Source: Nocardia huaxiensis
GTDB lineage: Bacteria > Actinomycetota > Actinomycetes > Mycobacteriales > Mycobacteriaceae
Direction of reading: 5' to 3'
Length of the DNA: 64,000 bases
Assembly (NCBI RefSeq): GCF_013744875.1
Contig: NZ_CP059399.1
Coordinates: 6,386,001 to 6,450,000 of the forward strand
Made by a program: the position numbers and the translations under genes. The first letter of the stretch is position 1, and each line of letters starts with the position of its first letter. Under the pieces are notes generated by a model. The model searched no databases. It worked only from the letters and a program-made list of their open reading frames with translations, and was not told the DNA's origin. Positions 16,373 through 24,366 of the stretch are shown here, piece after piece.

Positions 16373-16572
16373 CCGATCTGTCGAATGCCCGGTGGTTCAA
16401 ATCCAGCAAGAGCCCGAATGCCGACACCTGCGTAGAGGTGGCCTTCCTGGACACAGATCTGGTCGGCGTGCGCGACTCGAAGGATCCGACAGGGCCCGCG
16501 CTGGTGTTCGACGGACTCCAGTGGGATCGGTTCATTGCGGGGGTTCGAGCTTCACGACATCGAAGGGGATGA
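16369..16572 (+). CDS. DUF397 protein
   Basis: 67 residues: NARWFKSSKSPNADTCVEVAF, VGVRDSKDP, GPALVF, W-x-x-F. This is the full DUF397 pattern. Its ATG overlaps the stop of the XRE-DUF5753 gene (ATGA), the standard arrangement for this toxin-antitoxin-like pair. Its last 41 bp overlap the convergent lipoprotein gene. Confidence 0.93.
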   Translation: MTDLSNARWFKSSKSPNADTCVEVAFLDTDLVGVRDSKDPTGPALVFDGLQWDRFIAGVRASRHRRG

Positions 16573-17182
16573 ACGAGACCGCCTGCACCGTCTGCACTTT
16601 GGCGGCGGGATCGGGGATGAGCAGCCGCCAGTCGTCGGAGAGCCAGACGACGGTGGCCGTGTTCGCGGTGATGCTGGCATCGGGATAGGTGGAGTAGATG
16701 ACGATCTCGGCGCGGGCGTCGGCATAGGTGTTGACCTTGTAGGCCGTGATGGTGGGCACTGTCGCGGGGTCCGCCCCCGAGGTGATGGAGAGCAGGGCGC
16801 GGGCGATGACCCAGCTGTCCTTGCCCGGTCCCGGCATGAGCGATTGCGCGGCCATACGCGCCCAGGAGGCGTCCGGGGACAACGAGACTCGCAGCGTGTG
16901 GTGGATCGCCGCCAGCGCCGCGCCCTGCGGGGAGTGGGTGTAGCCGAGCGCGGCATCGGCGACCTTGGTCGGACCCTCCTGCGCGAAGGGCAACTGCACG
17001 CCCTGCCACGGCTCCCAGCGCACGGCCGTGGGCGGGCGATCGGGGTCGGGGGGTGCGGTGGTGGTCAAGGTGGCGACGGCGGTGGGGCCCGGGTCGCCGC
17101 AACCGGAGGTTGCCAGGAGTGCGGTCAGCGCCCAGGCCAGGCATAGCAGTGCCGTTCGCGGGCGAATAGCTGATGTACGCAC
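16532..17182 (-). CDS. Lipoprotein with NTF2-like mature part
   Basis: 216 residues from a GTG at 17182 with GGAGGGG at proper spacing. The lipobox ATSGC falls at about residue 27. The mature part (SPQGAALAAIHHTLRVSLSPDASW..., ITAYKVNTYADARAEIVIYS, NTATVVWLSDDWRLLIP) has the order of an NTF2-like cone fold. Such lipoproteins occur in actinobacterial conjugation/secretion-like loci. It is divergent from the envelope locus starting at 17509, which fits a shared role. Confidence 0.75.
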   Translation of the reverse strand: MRTSAIRPRTALLCLAWALTALLATSGCGDPGPTAVATLTTTAPPDPDRPPTAVRWEPWQGVQLPFAQEGPTKVADAALGYTHSPQGAALAAIHHTLRVSLSPDASWARMAAQSLMPGPGKDSWVIARALLSITSGADPATVPTITAYKVNTYADARAEIVIYSTYPDASITANTATVVWLSDDWRLLIPDPAAKVQTVQAVSFIPFDVVKLEPPQ

Positions 17183-17508
17183 GAATACCCCTCCTGCAAA
17201 CCGGCGGCGAATGAAAGCCCTTGTGAGGGCATGGCTGTCGCGCGGTCGGCTCGATCCTAGGGGGTGTGCTCGGGAAACGGGTGACCAATCAAGGGATTTC
17301 GGACCTACTCGTCCGTATCCAGTTGCCTGCCCGCAGATTCGGGTACGATCATGCCCGGCAACAACATCATCGCAGGTGACGGGACTCATCGCGGGGTTTT
17401 GGCGCGAATTCCTTCTCACCAGCGGCGGTGTCACCGGTCGCGGTGGGCGCTCGCAGGGTTGGGGGCGCGCGACCGGTGGAAAGAGCCGGGGAAATAAGGG
17501 GTTCCGGA
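17183..17508. other. Divergent intergenic region, 326 bp
   Basis: Lies between the lipoprotein and the start of the envelope locus. A weak plus-strand promoter may be GTTGCC (17322-17327) and TACGAT (17344-17349) with a 16-bp spacer. The final 100 bp is G-rich. No further gene or repeat was seen. Confidence 0.4.
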
Positions 17509-18699
17509 ATGACCGTCAAACGTAAACTGACCGCCCTATCGGTGTTACCGGTAATGCTCGCCGCCGGCCAGGGCCTGGCCGCAGCCGCGCCGGGGCAGCC
17601 GGGGCTTGCGGTTCCGGGGGAAGGGCAACCGGGGTTGAGCGAGGCGCCTGCGGCGCCGGCTGAACCCGCCGCGCCGAGTCTTGCCGACTACATACCTGAT
17701 CCGCCTGTCGCGCCGCCCAATCGGCCGAGGCCGAGTCAGCAGACCACGCCGGACACGAATACGTGGGTTCAGCCGAGAGTCACGCAGCCGGAGACGAATG
17801 ATGGGGGCTCGGAGCCCGCTGTCGAAGAGCCGCAAGCGCCTCCGAACGACGGCCAAGCCGTGATGCCTACAGATCCGCATCAGCTGCGGGTCGGATACGG
17901 AACCGTGCAGCTGCCGGACTTCGTCGATACCAAGTCTCGAGACAAGGCACAGGCGTATCTCGACATGGCGGAGTGGCAGATCGCCGCCATGTACGACAGC
18001 TTCGGCTTCTCGCGAGAAGATTCGGACCGGATGGCTGCCACCGGATTCTTAGGGGCCGGTCTTGGTTTGGCCGCTGGCGGTGTGGCCACAGTGGCATTGG
18101 TTCCGCTCGGCTGTGCGGGTGGGGCGGTTGTAGGCGCTATAGCCGGTGGTCTGATCGGCGGCATTCCGACCGCCGGAGTCATGGCTCCTGCAGGTGCTCT
18201 AATCGGCGGCGTGACCGGGTGCCTAACCGGCGCTGCGGTTGTCGGCATTCCTGCGGTTGGCATCGTGGGTACGCTGGCTGCGCTCGCTGGTCAAGCGTTG
18301 AGTGGTGGCGACGCCACCAAGCCTCAGCCCACTATCCCCGCGTCGCTCGAAATCTCTGCGGCAGCTCCGGTCTCGGACGCTGCGCCGCAGGGCGGCACCC
18401 CCGCACTCCCCCTCGCCAATGTCAGCGCCCCCGTGGCCGAGATCGCCGCGCCGGTGATCGAAGCCGCGGCTCCCATCATCGAAGCCGCCGCCCCGATCGT
18501 CGAGCAGGCGCAGACCGTGGTGGAGCAGGTGTACGAGCAGGCGGCTCCCCTCGTGGAGCAGGTGAACACCGTGGTCGAGCAGGCGGTGGAAACGGTTGAG
18601 ACGCAGGTCGATTCCTTCCGCGCCGCCGTGTCGAACATGCCGCCGCTGGATCCGGCCGCGTTCCTGGCCGGATTGCAGCCCGCTCCCCCGGTGGGCTGA
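17509..18699 (+). CDS. Secreted Ala/Pro-rich protein with Gly-zipper core
   Basis: 396 residues. Signal peptide at about 1-26 ending AAAAP. A Pro-rich disordered stretch runs to about 120; residues 175-265 form a Gly/Ala-rich hydrophobic segment (GLAAGGVATVALVPLGCAGG, AIAGGLIGGIPTAGV) able to insert in a membrane. The tail is built of repeated APVIEAAAPIIEAAAPIVEQ and VEQVYEQAAPLVEQ units predicted helical. No known family. It heads the 17.5-24.1 kb gene run. Confidence 0.75.
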   Translation: MTVKRKLTALSVLPVMLAAGQGLAAAAPGQPGLAVPGEGQPGLSEAPAAPAEPAAPSLADYIPDPPVAPPNRPRPSQQTTPDTNTWVQPRVTQPETNDGGSEPAVEEPQAPPNDGQAVMPTDPHQLRVGYGTVQLPDFVDTKSRDKAQAYLDMAEWQIAAMYDSFGFSREDSDRMAATGFLGAGLGLAAGGVATVALVPLGCAGGAVVGAIAGGLIGGIPTAGVMAPAGALIGGVTGCLTGAAVVGIPAVGIVGTLAALAGQALSGGDATKPQPTIPASLEISAAAPVSDAAPQGGTPALPLANVSAPVAEIAAPVIEAAAPIIEAAAPIVEQAQTVVEQVYEQAAPLVEQVNTVVEQAVETVETQVDSFRAAVSNMPPLDPAAFLAGLQPAPPVG

Positions 18700-18720
18700 T
18701 CGGAACACCGAGGTAGCGCT

Positions 18721-19503
18721 GTGATCGAACAGGAGGACGCCACCGAATCGCGGCCACCCATGCCCGCGCTGCCCGTCACGGACGAACCCGAGACGAGCGC
18801 GCCGGCGGAACCGGGGTGGGCGCAGTGGCTCAGTGACGACAAGCCCGGCGTGGAGATGCGCAAACGCAAATCCCGGTCGTCGGTGGAGGAATTGCTCGCC
18901 GAGGATCCGATGGCCCCGCTCGTGGTGGAGGCGCGGCGGCGGGCCGCCGCCAACCGGCATCGCCGGCAGGTGCGGGATCGGGTCGTGTGGGCGACGGTCG
19001 GGGTGCTGCTCGTGCTCGTGACCATTGTCGGATTGGTGCGCTCCGGCGGCGAGCAGGACGAGCCGGAGACCGCGACCGCAGCGGTCACCAGCCTGGAGAC
19101 CACCGCGGCGGTCAACCAGCCCGGATTGCAGACCTGGTGCCGGGAAACCACCGTCGACGGGCGCATCAGCGGTGCGGGACAGGGGGATACGAGCACCGCG
19201 CCCGGCGTCATCATGCAACTCGAATACGCGTGGTACGTGCTGAAGGATCCGATCGCGGTGCGGGCGCTGCTCGCCCCGGACGCGCGGGTCGCGTCCGAAC
19301 AGGCCACCCGCGACGCCATTTCGGCCATCCCGGCCGGAACACAGCACTGCGTCACCATCACGGCGCTGGCCCCGGACCGCTGGGACGTCACCGTGGGTGA
19401 ACGGCATGCCGACGGCACGCAGGCGTCCTGGCAGCAGATCATGACCACCACCGTACGGGATGGGAAAGTGCTGATCAGCGCCATCATCGCGGGTACGGAG
19501 TGA
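18721..19503 (+). CDS. Single-pass membrane protein, NTF2-like tail (copy 1)
   Basis: 260 residues from a GTG. Cytoplasmic N-terminal 85 residues, one transmembrane helix at about 88-107 (VVWATVGVLLVLVTIVGLV), then a Thr-rich linker and an extracellular NTF2-like domain with the conserved line ISAIPAGTQHCVTITALAPD. The protein at 23227 has the same architecture and the matching line IDTIPAGTTHCVQI. The plan resembles TcpC/VirB8-type conjugation proteins. It lies 3 bp before the P-loop-like gene. Confidence 0.78.
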   Translation: MIEQEDATESRPPMPALPVTDEPETSAPAEPGWAQWLSDDKPGVEMRKRKSRSSVEELLAEDPMAPLVVEARRRAAANRHRRQVRDRVVWATVGVLLVLVTIVGLVRSGGEQDEPETATAAVTSLETTAAVNQPGLQTWCRETTVDGRISGAGQGDTSTAPGVIMQLEYAWYVLKDPIAVRALLAPDARVASEQATRDAISAIPAGTQHCVTITALAPDRWDVTVGERHADGTQASWQQIMTTTVRDGKVLISAIIAGTE

Positions 19504-19506
19504 GCG

Positions 19507-20373
19507 ATGGTGGATATCGACGATCTCATCCGCCGCGTCACCGAATCCACCACGCCGCCACCGGAACCCGCGCCCGCCACCCCCAGCGGGTCGCCGACCG
19601 ATCCGGTGCCGCTGCGCGGCGGACAGGGACGCCTGGTGCGGGCCGCGCTGCCGTCGGTGCTGGTGCTCGGCGGCTCCGGATCATCGGGGGCGTCGACCAC
19701 CGCGCTCGGGCTCGCGGCCGCGGCCGCCGTCGACAGCGACGGGGAAGTGTGGCCGGTGGCGGTGGACGCCACCCTCGGCGGCGGGGACCTCGCGCTGCGC
19801 GGCTGCGATATCGCGCCACCGGCGGGGACCGTCCAGAGTTGGCTCACCACACCGTATCCCGAACTCGCCTCCACGGTCGGGGCGTGCGCGGGGCAGACCA
19901 GCACCGGGGTGCGGGTGCTGCCGCGCGCGCCGGAAGCGCTGCCGCGCAGGGAAACCCTGCTGTCCATCGCACGGAATCTCGAAACCGCGGGATTGCTGGC
20001 GGTTTTCGACGCGGGGGCCCCGGTAACCAGCCGGCTGGCGGCACCGCTGCTCGCCGACCCGCGCGTGGGGCTGGTGATCACCGTCGCGGCGCGGCCGGAC
20101 GCGATCAACCGATTACAACCGGCCTTGCAATGGTTGGACGAGAACTTCACCGAATTCGTGGTCGGGGACGCGGTGATCGTGGTGACCGAACAGGTGCCGG
20201 GGAGCGCGGCGGGCGTGATCGGGCATGTGCGAACACATTTGGGATCGTGGGTGCGGGAAGTCGTGCGGATTCCGTTCGACGTGCATCTGGCGAGCGGCAG
20301 CGTGATCGCGTGGCATCGGCTCGCCACCGAGACGCGGGACGCGTACCTCGCTGTACTAGGGGCGCTGCGATGA
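19507..20373 (+). CDS. MinD/ParA-like P-loop protein lacking the Walker lysine
   Basis: 288 residues. The strand-loop-helix VLVLGGSGSSGASTTALGLA is a deviant Walker A: glycines and Ser/Thr are kept but no Lys is present. Later strands (VWPVAVDATLGGGDLALRG, LLAVFDAGAP, VGLVITVAARPDAINRLQPAL, AVIVVTEQVPGSAAGVIG) follow the MinD/ParA order. ATP hydrolysis is doubtful. It may position or regulate a membrane assembly made by its neighbours. Confidence 0.75.
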   Translation: MVDIDDLIRRVTESTTPPPEPAPATPSGSPTDPVPLRGGQGRLVRAALPSVLVLGGSGSSGASTTALGLAAAAAVDSDGEVWPVAVDATLGGGDLALRGCDIAPPAGTVQSWLTTPYPELASTVGACAGQTSTGVRVLPRAPEALPRRETLLSIARNLETAGLLAVFDAGAPVTSRLAAPLLADPRVGLVITVAARPDAINRLQPALQWLDENFTEFVVGDAVIVVTEQVPGSAAGVIGHVRTHLGSWVREVVRIPFDVHLASGSVIAWHRLATETRDAYLAVLGALR

Positions 20374-20396
20374 GGGGCGGACGTGTGGCTGCGGCT

Positions 20397-20429
20397 GTGG
20401 ATCCCGGCCAAAAGCATGCCGGGATGACG
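20397..20429 (+). repeat. Hairpin repeat, left arm of the minisatellite element
   Basis: GTGGATCCCGGCCAAAAGC and the following bases to GGGATGACG match the right arm of the 10137-10211 hairpin with two or three differences. Its partner in inverted orientation is at 20772-20804. Confidence 0.85.
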
Positions 20430-20438
20430 GGGGTTGGG

Positions 20439-20735
20439 GCGCACTCCCACACAACGGGCCTCGCGGCACACCCCCTCACGACAGAACCCGCCGCACACCC
20501 CCACACGACAGGGCTTGCACCACACCCCCACACGACAGAACCCGCCGCACACCCTCACACGACAGAACCCGCGGCGCACTCGCACACGACAGGGCTTGCA
20601 GCGCACACGCACACGACAGGGCTTGCAGCGCACACGCACACGACAGGGCTTGCAGCGCACACGCACACGACAGGGCTTGCAGCGCACTCGCACACGACAG
20701 GGCTTGCGGTGCACTCGCACACGACGGGGCTTGTG
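20439..20735 (+). repeat. 27-bp tandem repeat, 11 copies
   Basis: Eleven direct units of exactly 27 bp; in one frame each reads as nine residues of the form AHTHTTGLA, with variants AHPHTTEPA and AHSHTTGLA. Three adjacent central units are identical, so recent expansion is likely. No ribosome binding site or start serves the frame, which stays open through the array only because the period is a multiple of three. It is unlikely to be translated. Confidence 0.9.
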
Positions 20736-20771
20736 GTGCGGGCTCGCACGATGGCGGGCACGGCGCGCGCT

Positions 20772-20804
20772 CGTCATCCCGGCGCGCTTTTGGCCGGGAT
20801 CCAC
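20772..20804 (-). repeat. Hairpin repeat, right arm of the minisatellite element
   Basis: Inverted partner of 20397-20429, identical over 31 of 33 positions. Together the arms enclose the 27-bp array; in the copy at 10137 the same arms enclose only 9 bp. Confidence 0.85.
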
Positions 20805-20872
20805 GCGGTTGGCGCAGCACTGCTGGGAGTGGATTCCGGACGTCGGTCCGCCCGATCGACAGGGGTGGCGTC

Positions 20873-21505
20873 ATGACCGCCATGAAGGTGCCGCCGGTAC
20901 CCATGTGGCAGCGGGCCGTGCCCAGCAGGCGGGGGCGGCCGCCACTGCTGTGGCTGGTGGGGGTGCACGGGGGTGCGGGCGTCAGCAGCCTGGCCGCCAG
21001 CATGGATTGGGCGGGAGATGCCGGGCAGCGGTGGCCGGCGCGCATCGGCGTCGGAGCGGATATGGATTCGCCGCTGGTGGTGCTGGTGGCGCGCAGTCAC
21101 ATGCACGGGATCAATGCCTTGCAGCGGGCGCTGCTGGCGCACAAGCACGACGCCACACCGGCCGGGAGCCAGGTGGTCGGGGTGATCACCGTGGCCGATT
21201 CGGCGCGGCCGCTGCCCGCGCCGGTGGCCGATCGGCGCGACGACACCGAGGCCCTCGCCCACGAACTCGGCGCGCAGCCATGGCGATTGGGCTGGCTGGA
21301 ACCCTGGCGCGCCCTCGAACCGCACGAGCTGGCCGCCTGGCATCCGGCCGCCGACACCACCCCGCTCGACGACACCGATCCCACCCGCACTCCCCCGCAA
21401 CCGGTTCGGCTCCTGGCCGAGCTGATCCTCGCCACCGCCCGCGCGGCCGGGGCGAAGATCACCGCACGCGCGCATGATCAGGGCGCAGAATCCGCGAGTC
21501 AATGA
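20873..21505 (+). CDS. DUF6668-like P-loop-like protein
   Basis: 210 residues. LLWLVGVHGGAGVSSLAAS is the distinctive degenerate P-loop of DUF6668-like proteins, again without a Lys. QVVGVITVADSARPLPAPV and the LGWLEPWRALEPHELAAW segment follow. Family members sit in actinobacterial loci with conjugation-like genes; their biochemical role is unknown. The name is my recognition and was not searched. AGGGGTGG precedes the ATG. Confidence 0.7.
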   Translation: MTAMKVPPVPMWQRAVPSRRGRPPLLWLVGVHGGAGVSSLAASMDWAGDAGQRWPARIGVGADMDSPLVVLVARSHMHGINALQRALLAHKHDATPAGSQVVGVITVADSARPLPAPVADRRDDTEALAHELGAQPWRLGWLEPWRALEPHELAAWHPAADTTPLDDTDPTRTPPQPVRLLAELILATARAAGAKITARAHDQGAESASQ

Positions 21506-21523
21506 CCTGAACCGAGGTGTGAC

Positions 21524-23230
21524 GTGGCCCGAAAAACGCTGTCCACGGCATGGATTCGACACTCACTGCTGAGCATCACCGTCTGCGTGATCACGGTGGC
21601 GGGCTTCGGCGCGGCCGCCGCGGAGACCACCGACGTGGCGGTACCCATCGAGAAATGCCCGGCGCTGTTCGCGCTCGGCATCCAGGGCACCGGGGAATCC
21701 TCCCCGGACGCCGAGGTGACCACCGACACCGGCATGCTGTCGGCGGTGTTCCGGCCCATGATGGCCGGGGCCGACGGACTCGTCGACCGGGCCTACGTGC
21801 CGTACGAAGCCTCGTTCGGCGGGGCCACCTCGGACAACACCACGCCCTATGCGCAATCGGTGACCAATGGGCTCGCGCGGTTGAAATCCATGGCGAAACA
21901 GGTGGCCGAGCGGTGCAGCAGCACCCGGATCGCCGTCGCCGGGTATTCGCAAGGGGCGCATGTGGCTTCGCTGTTCGCGCAGGAGGTCGGACAGGGCAAG
22001 GGGGTGGTGTCGGCCGACCGGATCGCCGGGGTCGCACTGTTCGGGGATCCGACACGCAATGCGGGGGAATCGCTGTTCCCCGGGACGTCGGGCCAGACCT
22101 CACCCGATGCCGCACCCGGCACCTCCGGGACGGCGGTGAAGGCGCTGGACGCGCCGCCCGCCAATACCGAATCGGCGACCGGCGGCGGTATCGGATCCGA
22201 TGGGAAGACAGCCAATTTCGGTAATCTCGCGGGGCGGGTGGCGAATTTCTGCACGACCGGGGATCTCGCCTGCGATGCGCCCACCGGAGCGCCGATCGTC
22301 ACCACTGTCGCCAATATCGCGGGGCAGGTGGAACTTTCGGGCGGGGATCCGATCGCCTCGCTGAAATCCATTGCCGAGGCGCTGGCGTTCACGTCGATCG
22401 AGACGTTCACCGATGTGGTGAACAATGATATTCAAGGCGATTCGCTGGCCGATATCTCCTATGAGCCGAAGAAATCGATCTCGGAGCGGCTGGCCGAGGC
22501 GTCCTCGCCGCTGACCACGCCCGACTGGTCGGGGGCGCTCCAGGCGCTGCTGAAAGTCGGGACCATCGCGTTGAATTCGGTGATCACCGTGGTGAAGAAC
22601 GTGCTCACCGCCACCAATATCGCCGAGATCGCCACGGCGGGGCTGGCCAATCCCATTGCGGGACTGGCGGTCCTGGGGACCAAGGTGGTCAGTGCGGTCA
22701 CGCAATTGGTGCTGCCCACCACCATCAGCAAGTTGACGACGCAGGCGTTCAATGCCGTCACCGACAACATCACCGACAATAAGGATCTGCTCGATGTGAC
22801 CACGTGGGTGCGGTATTGGAACACCTCGCAGAAGCATGATTACTCGAACAATCAGGGGGCCGAATTCGGGGAGACGCCGGCGCAATACGTGGGGAAATGG
22901 TTCGCGGCGCTGGCGCAGGATCTGTCCGGGGGTGCGGCGGTGGGGGCCACGCCCAGCGGCGGAAGTGACCGGACCAGTGCGGGATTCGAGTTCGGGGCGA
23001 GCAGTTCGGTGAGCGTGACCACCTCGCCCGGCGGGCAGTTCCCGCTCGGCGGAGGCGTTTCCGGGACCAGTCCGGTGACCACCACCGGCGCCACGGTGAC
23101 CACCAGCGGGATGCCGTTGATCGACACCTCCGGGGGCAGTACGACCACGAGCGGCGGGACCACCACCGGCGGTGGGGGCGCGGGGAATCCGGTCATCATT
23201 CCCACCTCGGAACCACAGGCGAACCGATGA
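21524..23230 (+). CDS. Secreted cutinase-family serine esterase with long C-terminal extension
   Basis: 568 residues from a GTG. Signal peptide to about residue 33. The cutinase domain (about 38-240) has the nucleophile elbow GYSQGAHVASL (Ser142) and the ALFGDPTRN strand; a later DLACD region supplies the usual acidic residue. Residues 240-470 are an extra helical, hydrophobic domain, and the tail is Ser/Thr/Gly-rich. Cutinase-like enzymes cleave lipid or polyester esters outside the cell. The length is more than double a plain cutinase (about 220). Confidence 0.88.
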   Translation: MARKTLSTAWIRHSLLSITVCVITVAGFGAAAAETTDVAVPIEKCPALFALGIQGTGESSPDAEVTTDTGMLSAVFRPMMAGADGLVDRAYVPYEASFGGATSDNTTPYAQSVTNGLARLKSMAKQVAERCSSTRIAVAGYSQGAHVASLFAQEVGQGKGVVSADRIAGVALFGDPTRNAGESLFPGTSGQTSPDAAPGTSGTAVKALDAPPANTESATGGGIGSDGKTANFGNLAGRVANFCTTGDLACDAPTGAPIVTTVANIAGQVELSGGDPIASLKSIAEALAFTSIETFTDVVNNDIQGDSLADISYEPKKSISERLAEASSPLTTPDWSGALQALLKVGTIALNSVITVVKNVLTATNIAEIATAGLANPIAGLAVLGTKVVSAVTQLVLPTTISKLTTQAFNAVTDNITDNKDLLDVTTWVRYWNTSQKHDYSNNQGAEFGETPAQYVGKWFAALAQDLSGGAAVGATPSGGSDRTSAGFEFGASSSVSVTTSPGGQFPLGGGVSGTSPVTTTGATVTTSGMPLIDTSGGSTTTSGGTTTGGGGAGNPVIIPTSEPQANR

Positions 23231-24066
23231 ACCCGCCGGAGACGGAACCGGTCGCGCCGGAGGACGTCGACAACTACACCGGGAATTGGGCCGATTGGAT
23301 CGTGCCGGGGCCGGGCCCGACTCGCGGCTCCTACGAGGATCGGGCGGCGTACGACGACTACGACGACGATCCCTACGACGACTGGGAGGACGAGGACGAG
23401 CCGGAGCCGGCCCATCGGGCCGCACCGACCGGTCGGCTCGGATTGCAGGAGCGGCGGGTCGCCGCCGCCCGGCATCGGCTCGGGACCGCGCGGCACGACA
23501 CCGAGCGGACGTGGATCGCGCCGCTGCTGGGGGTGCTCGCCGTGCTCGCGGTCGTCGCCGCCATCGCGGTGCAGGTCGGCAAGATGAGCTCGTCCGGGGA
23601 ACCGGACGGGCCGCCCGCCGTCGCGCTGCCGACCGCGGAGACCAGCGGGGCGCAGCCCGCCGCCGACACCACCGGCACCTGCCCGAGCGAGATCAACGGG
23701 GAGCATGTGCGCGGCAATGGGACGGGGTCGCACAGGTCCGGGGCGGAGGTCATTCTCGCGGTACAGAGCCGGTATTACCGCGATCGGTCCGGGCAGCAGG
23801 TGTTCGAGATGTTCGCGCCCGACGCGGCCGCGCCCACCGCCGCGCAGATCCAGGCCGGGATCGACACCATTCCGGCGGGGACCACGCACTGTGTGCAGAT
23901 CATGCCGGGGCCGTTCACCGGGCAGCACATCATGGTCGTCACCGAGACGCATCCGGACGGGACCCGCCGGACCTGGCCGCCGCAGCTGGTGCTGACCACC
24001 CTCGTCGGGGACAAGTGGTTCGTGGCGTCCATCGTGCCGTTGGAGGAGGACAAAACACCCCGGTAG
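23227..24066 (+). CDS. Single-pass membrane protein, NTF2-like tail (copy 2)
   Basis: 279 residues; ATG overlaps the cutinase stop (ATGA). A very acidic cytoplasmic N-terminus (DDYDDDPYDDWEDEDE), a transmembrane helix at about 98-118, and an NTF2-like outer domain with the line IDTIPAGTTHCVQIMPG shared with the protein at 18721. Same plan, low overall identity, so an old duplication within the locus. Confidence 0.8.
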   Translation: MNPPETEPVAPEDVDNYTGNWADWIVPGPGPTRGSYEDRAAYDDYDDDPYDDWEDEDEPEPAHRAAPTGRLGLQERRVAAARHRLGTARHDTERTWIAPLLGVLAVLAVVAAIAVQVGKMSSSGEPDGPPAVALPTAETSGAQPAADTTGTCPSEINGEHVRGNGTGSHRSGAEVILAVQSRYYRDRSGQQVFEMFAPDAAAPTAAQIQAGIDTIPAGTTHCVQIMPGPFTGQHIMVVTETHPDGTRRTWPPQLVLTTLVGDKWFVASIVPLEEDKTPR

Positions 24067-24074
24067 CAGGCGTT

Positions 24075-24104
24075 TTGGTAGTTGGGCGAGTTGTGGGCTA
24101 ATGT
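24075..24104 (+). promoter_or_regulatory. tRNA promoter TTGGTA-N18-TAATGT
   Basis: -35 at 24075-24080 and -10 at 24099-24104. GGCTAATGTT is identical to the element upstream of the first tRNA-Gly. Confidence 0.6.
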
Positions 24105-24147
24105 TCTTTCTCGTCGCCGGGAGAGCCGAAAGGCCCGAACGAGACAC

Positions 24148-24223
24148 GCGGATGTAGCGCAGCTGGTAGCGCATCACCTTGCCAAGGTGAGGGTCGCGAG
24201 TTCGAATCTCGTCATCCGCTCCA
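24148..24223 (+). tRNA. tRNA-Gly (GCC), second copy
   Basis: The 73-nt body is identical to the tRNA at 11992-12064, but here a CCA is encoded at 24221-24223. It is a single-gene unit with its own promoter and a perfect terminator directly after it. Confidence 0.97.
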
Positions 24224-24224
24224 C

Positions 24225-24260
24225 GAAAGCCCCGGCTCGAAATTTCGAGCCGGGGCTTTC
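24225..24260 (+). terminator. Terminator of the second tRNA-Gly gene
   Basis: A perfect 36-bp palindrome: GAAAGCCCCGGCTCGAAA followed by its exact complement ending GGGGCTTTC, then TTC. It starts one base after the CCA end. Confidence 0.85.
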
Positions 24261-24366
24261 TTCATGTCTTGTTCACCCGATCAGTCCTTTTTTCCAGCCC
24301 GCGTGTGAAACATCCTCGCGCCCAGTAGATCTCGCGCACATTAGCGCGCCGACCGGGCGAGTTTCC

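Noticed and set aside
20439..20735. CRISPR array
   Set aside because: Units are directly tandem with no unique spacers, and no cas genes are near.
18324..20804. Minus-strand open frame of 826 codons across the envelope locus
   Set aside because: It is the shadow of three real plus-strand genes and of the 27-bp array; Ser/Arg/Thr-rich composition, no start signal, no domain.
19500..20876. Translated histidine/threonine repeat protein from the 27-bp array
   Set aside because: The frame overlaps the P-loop gene in another frame and has no ribosome binding site or start near the array.
11992..24223. Recent genomic island integrated at tRNA-Gly
   Set aside because: No integrase, excisionase or relaxase; codon use looks like the rest of the window; complete tRNA genes with own promoters are duplicated rather than a short end repeat.
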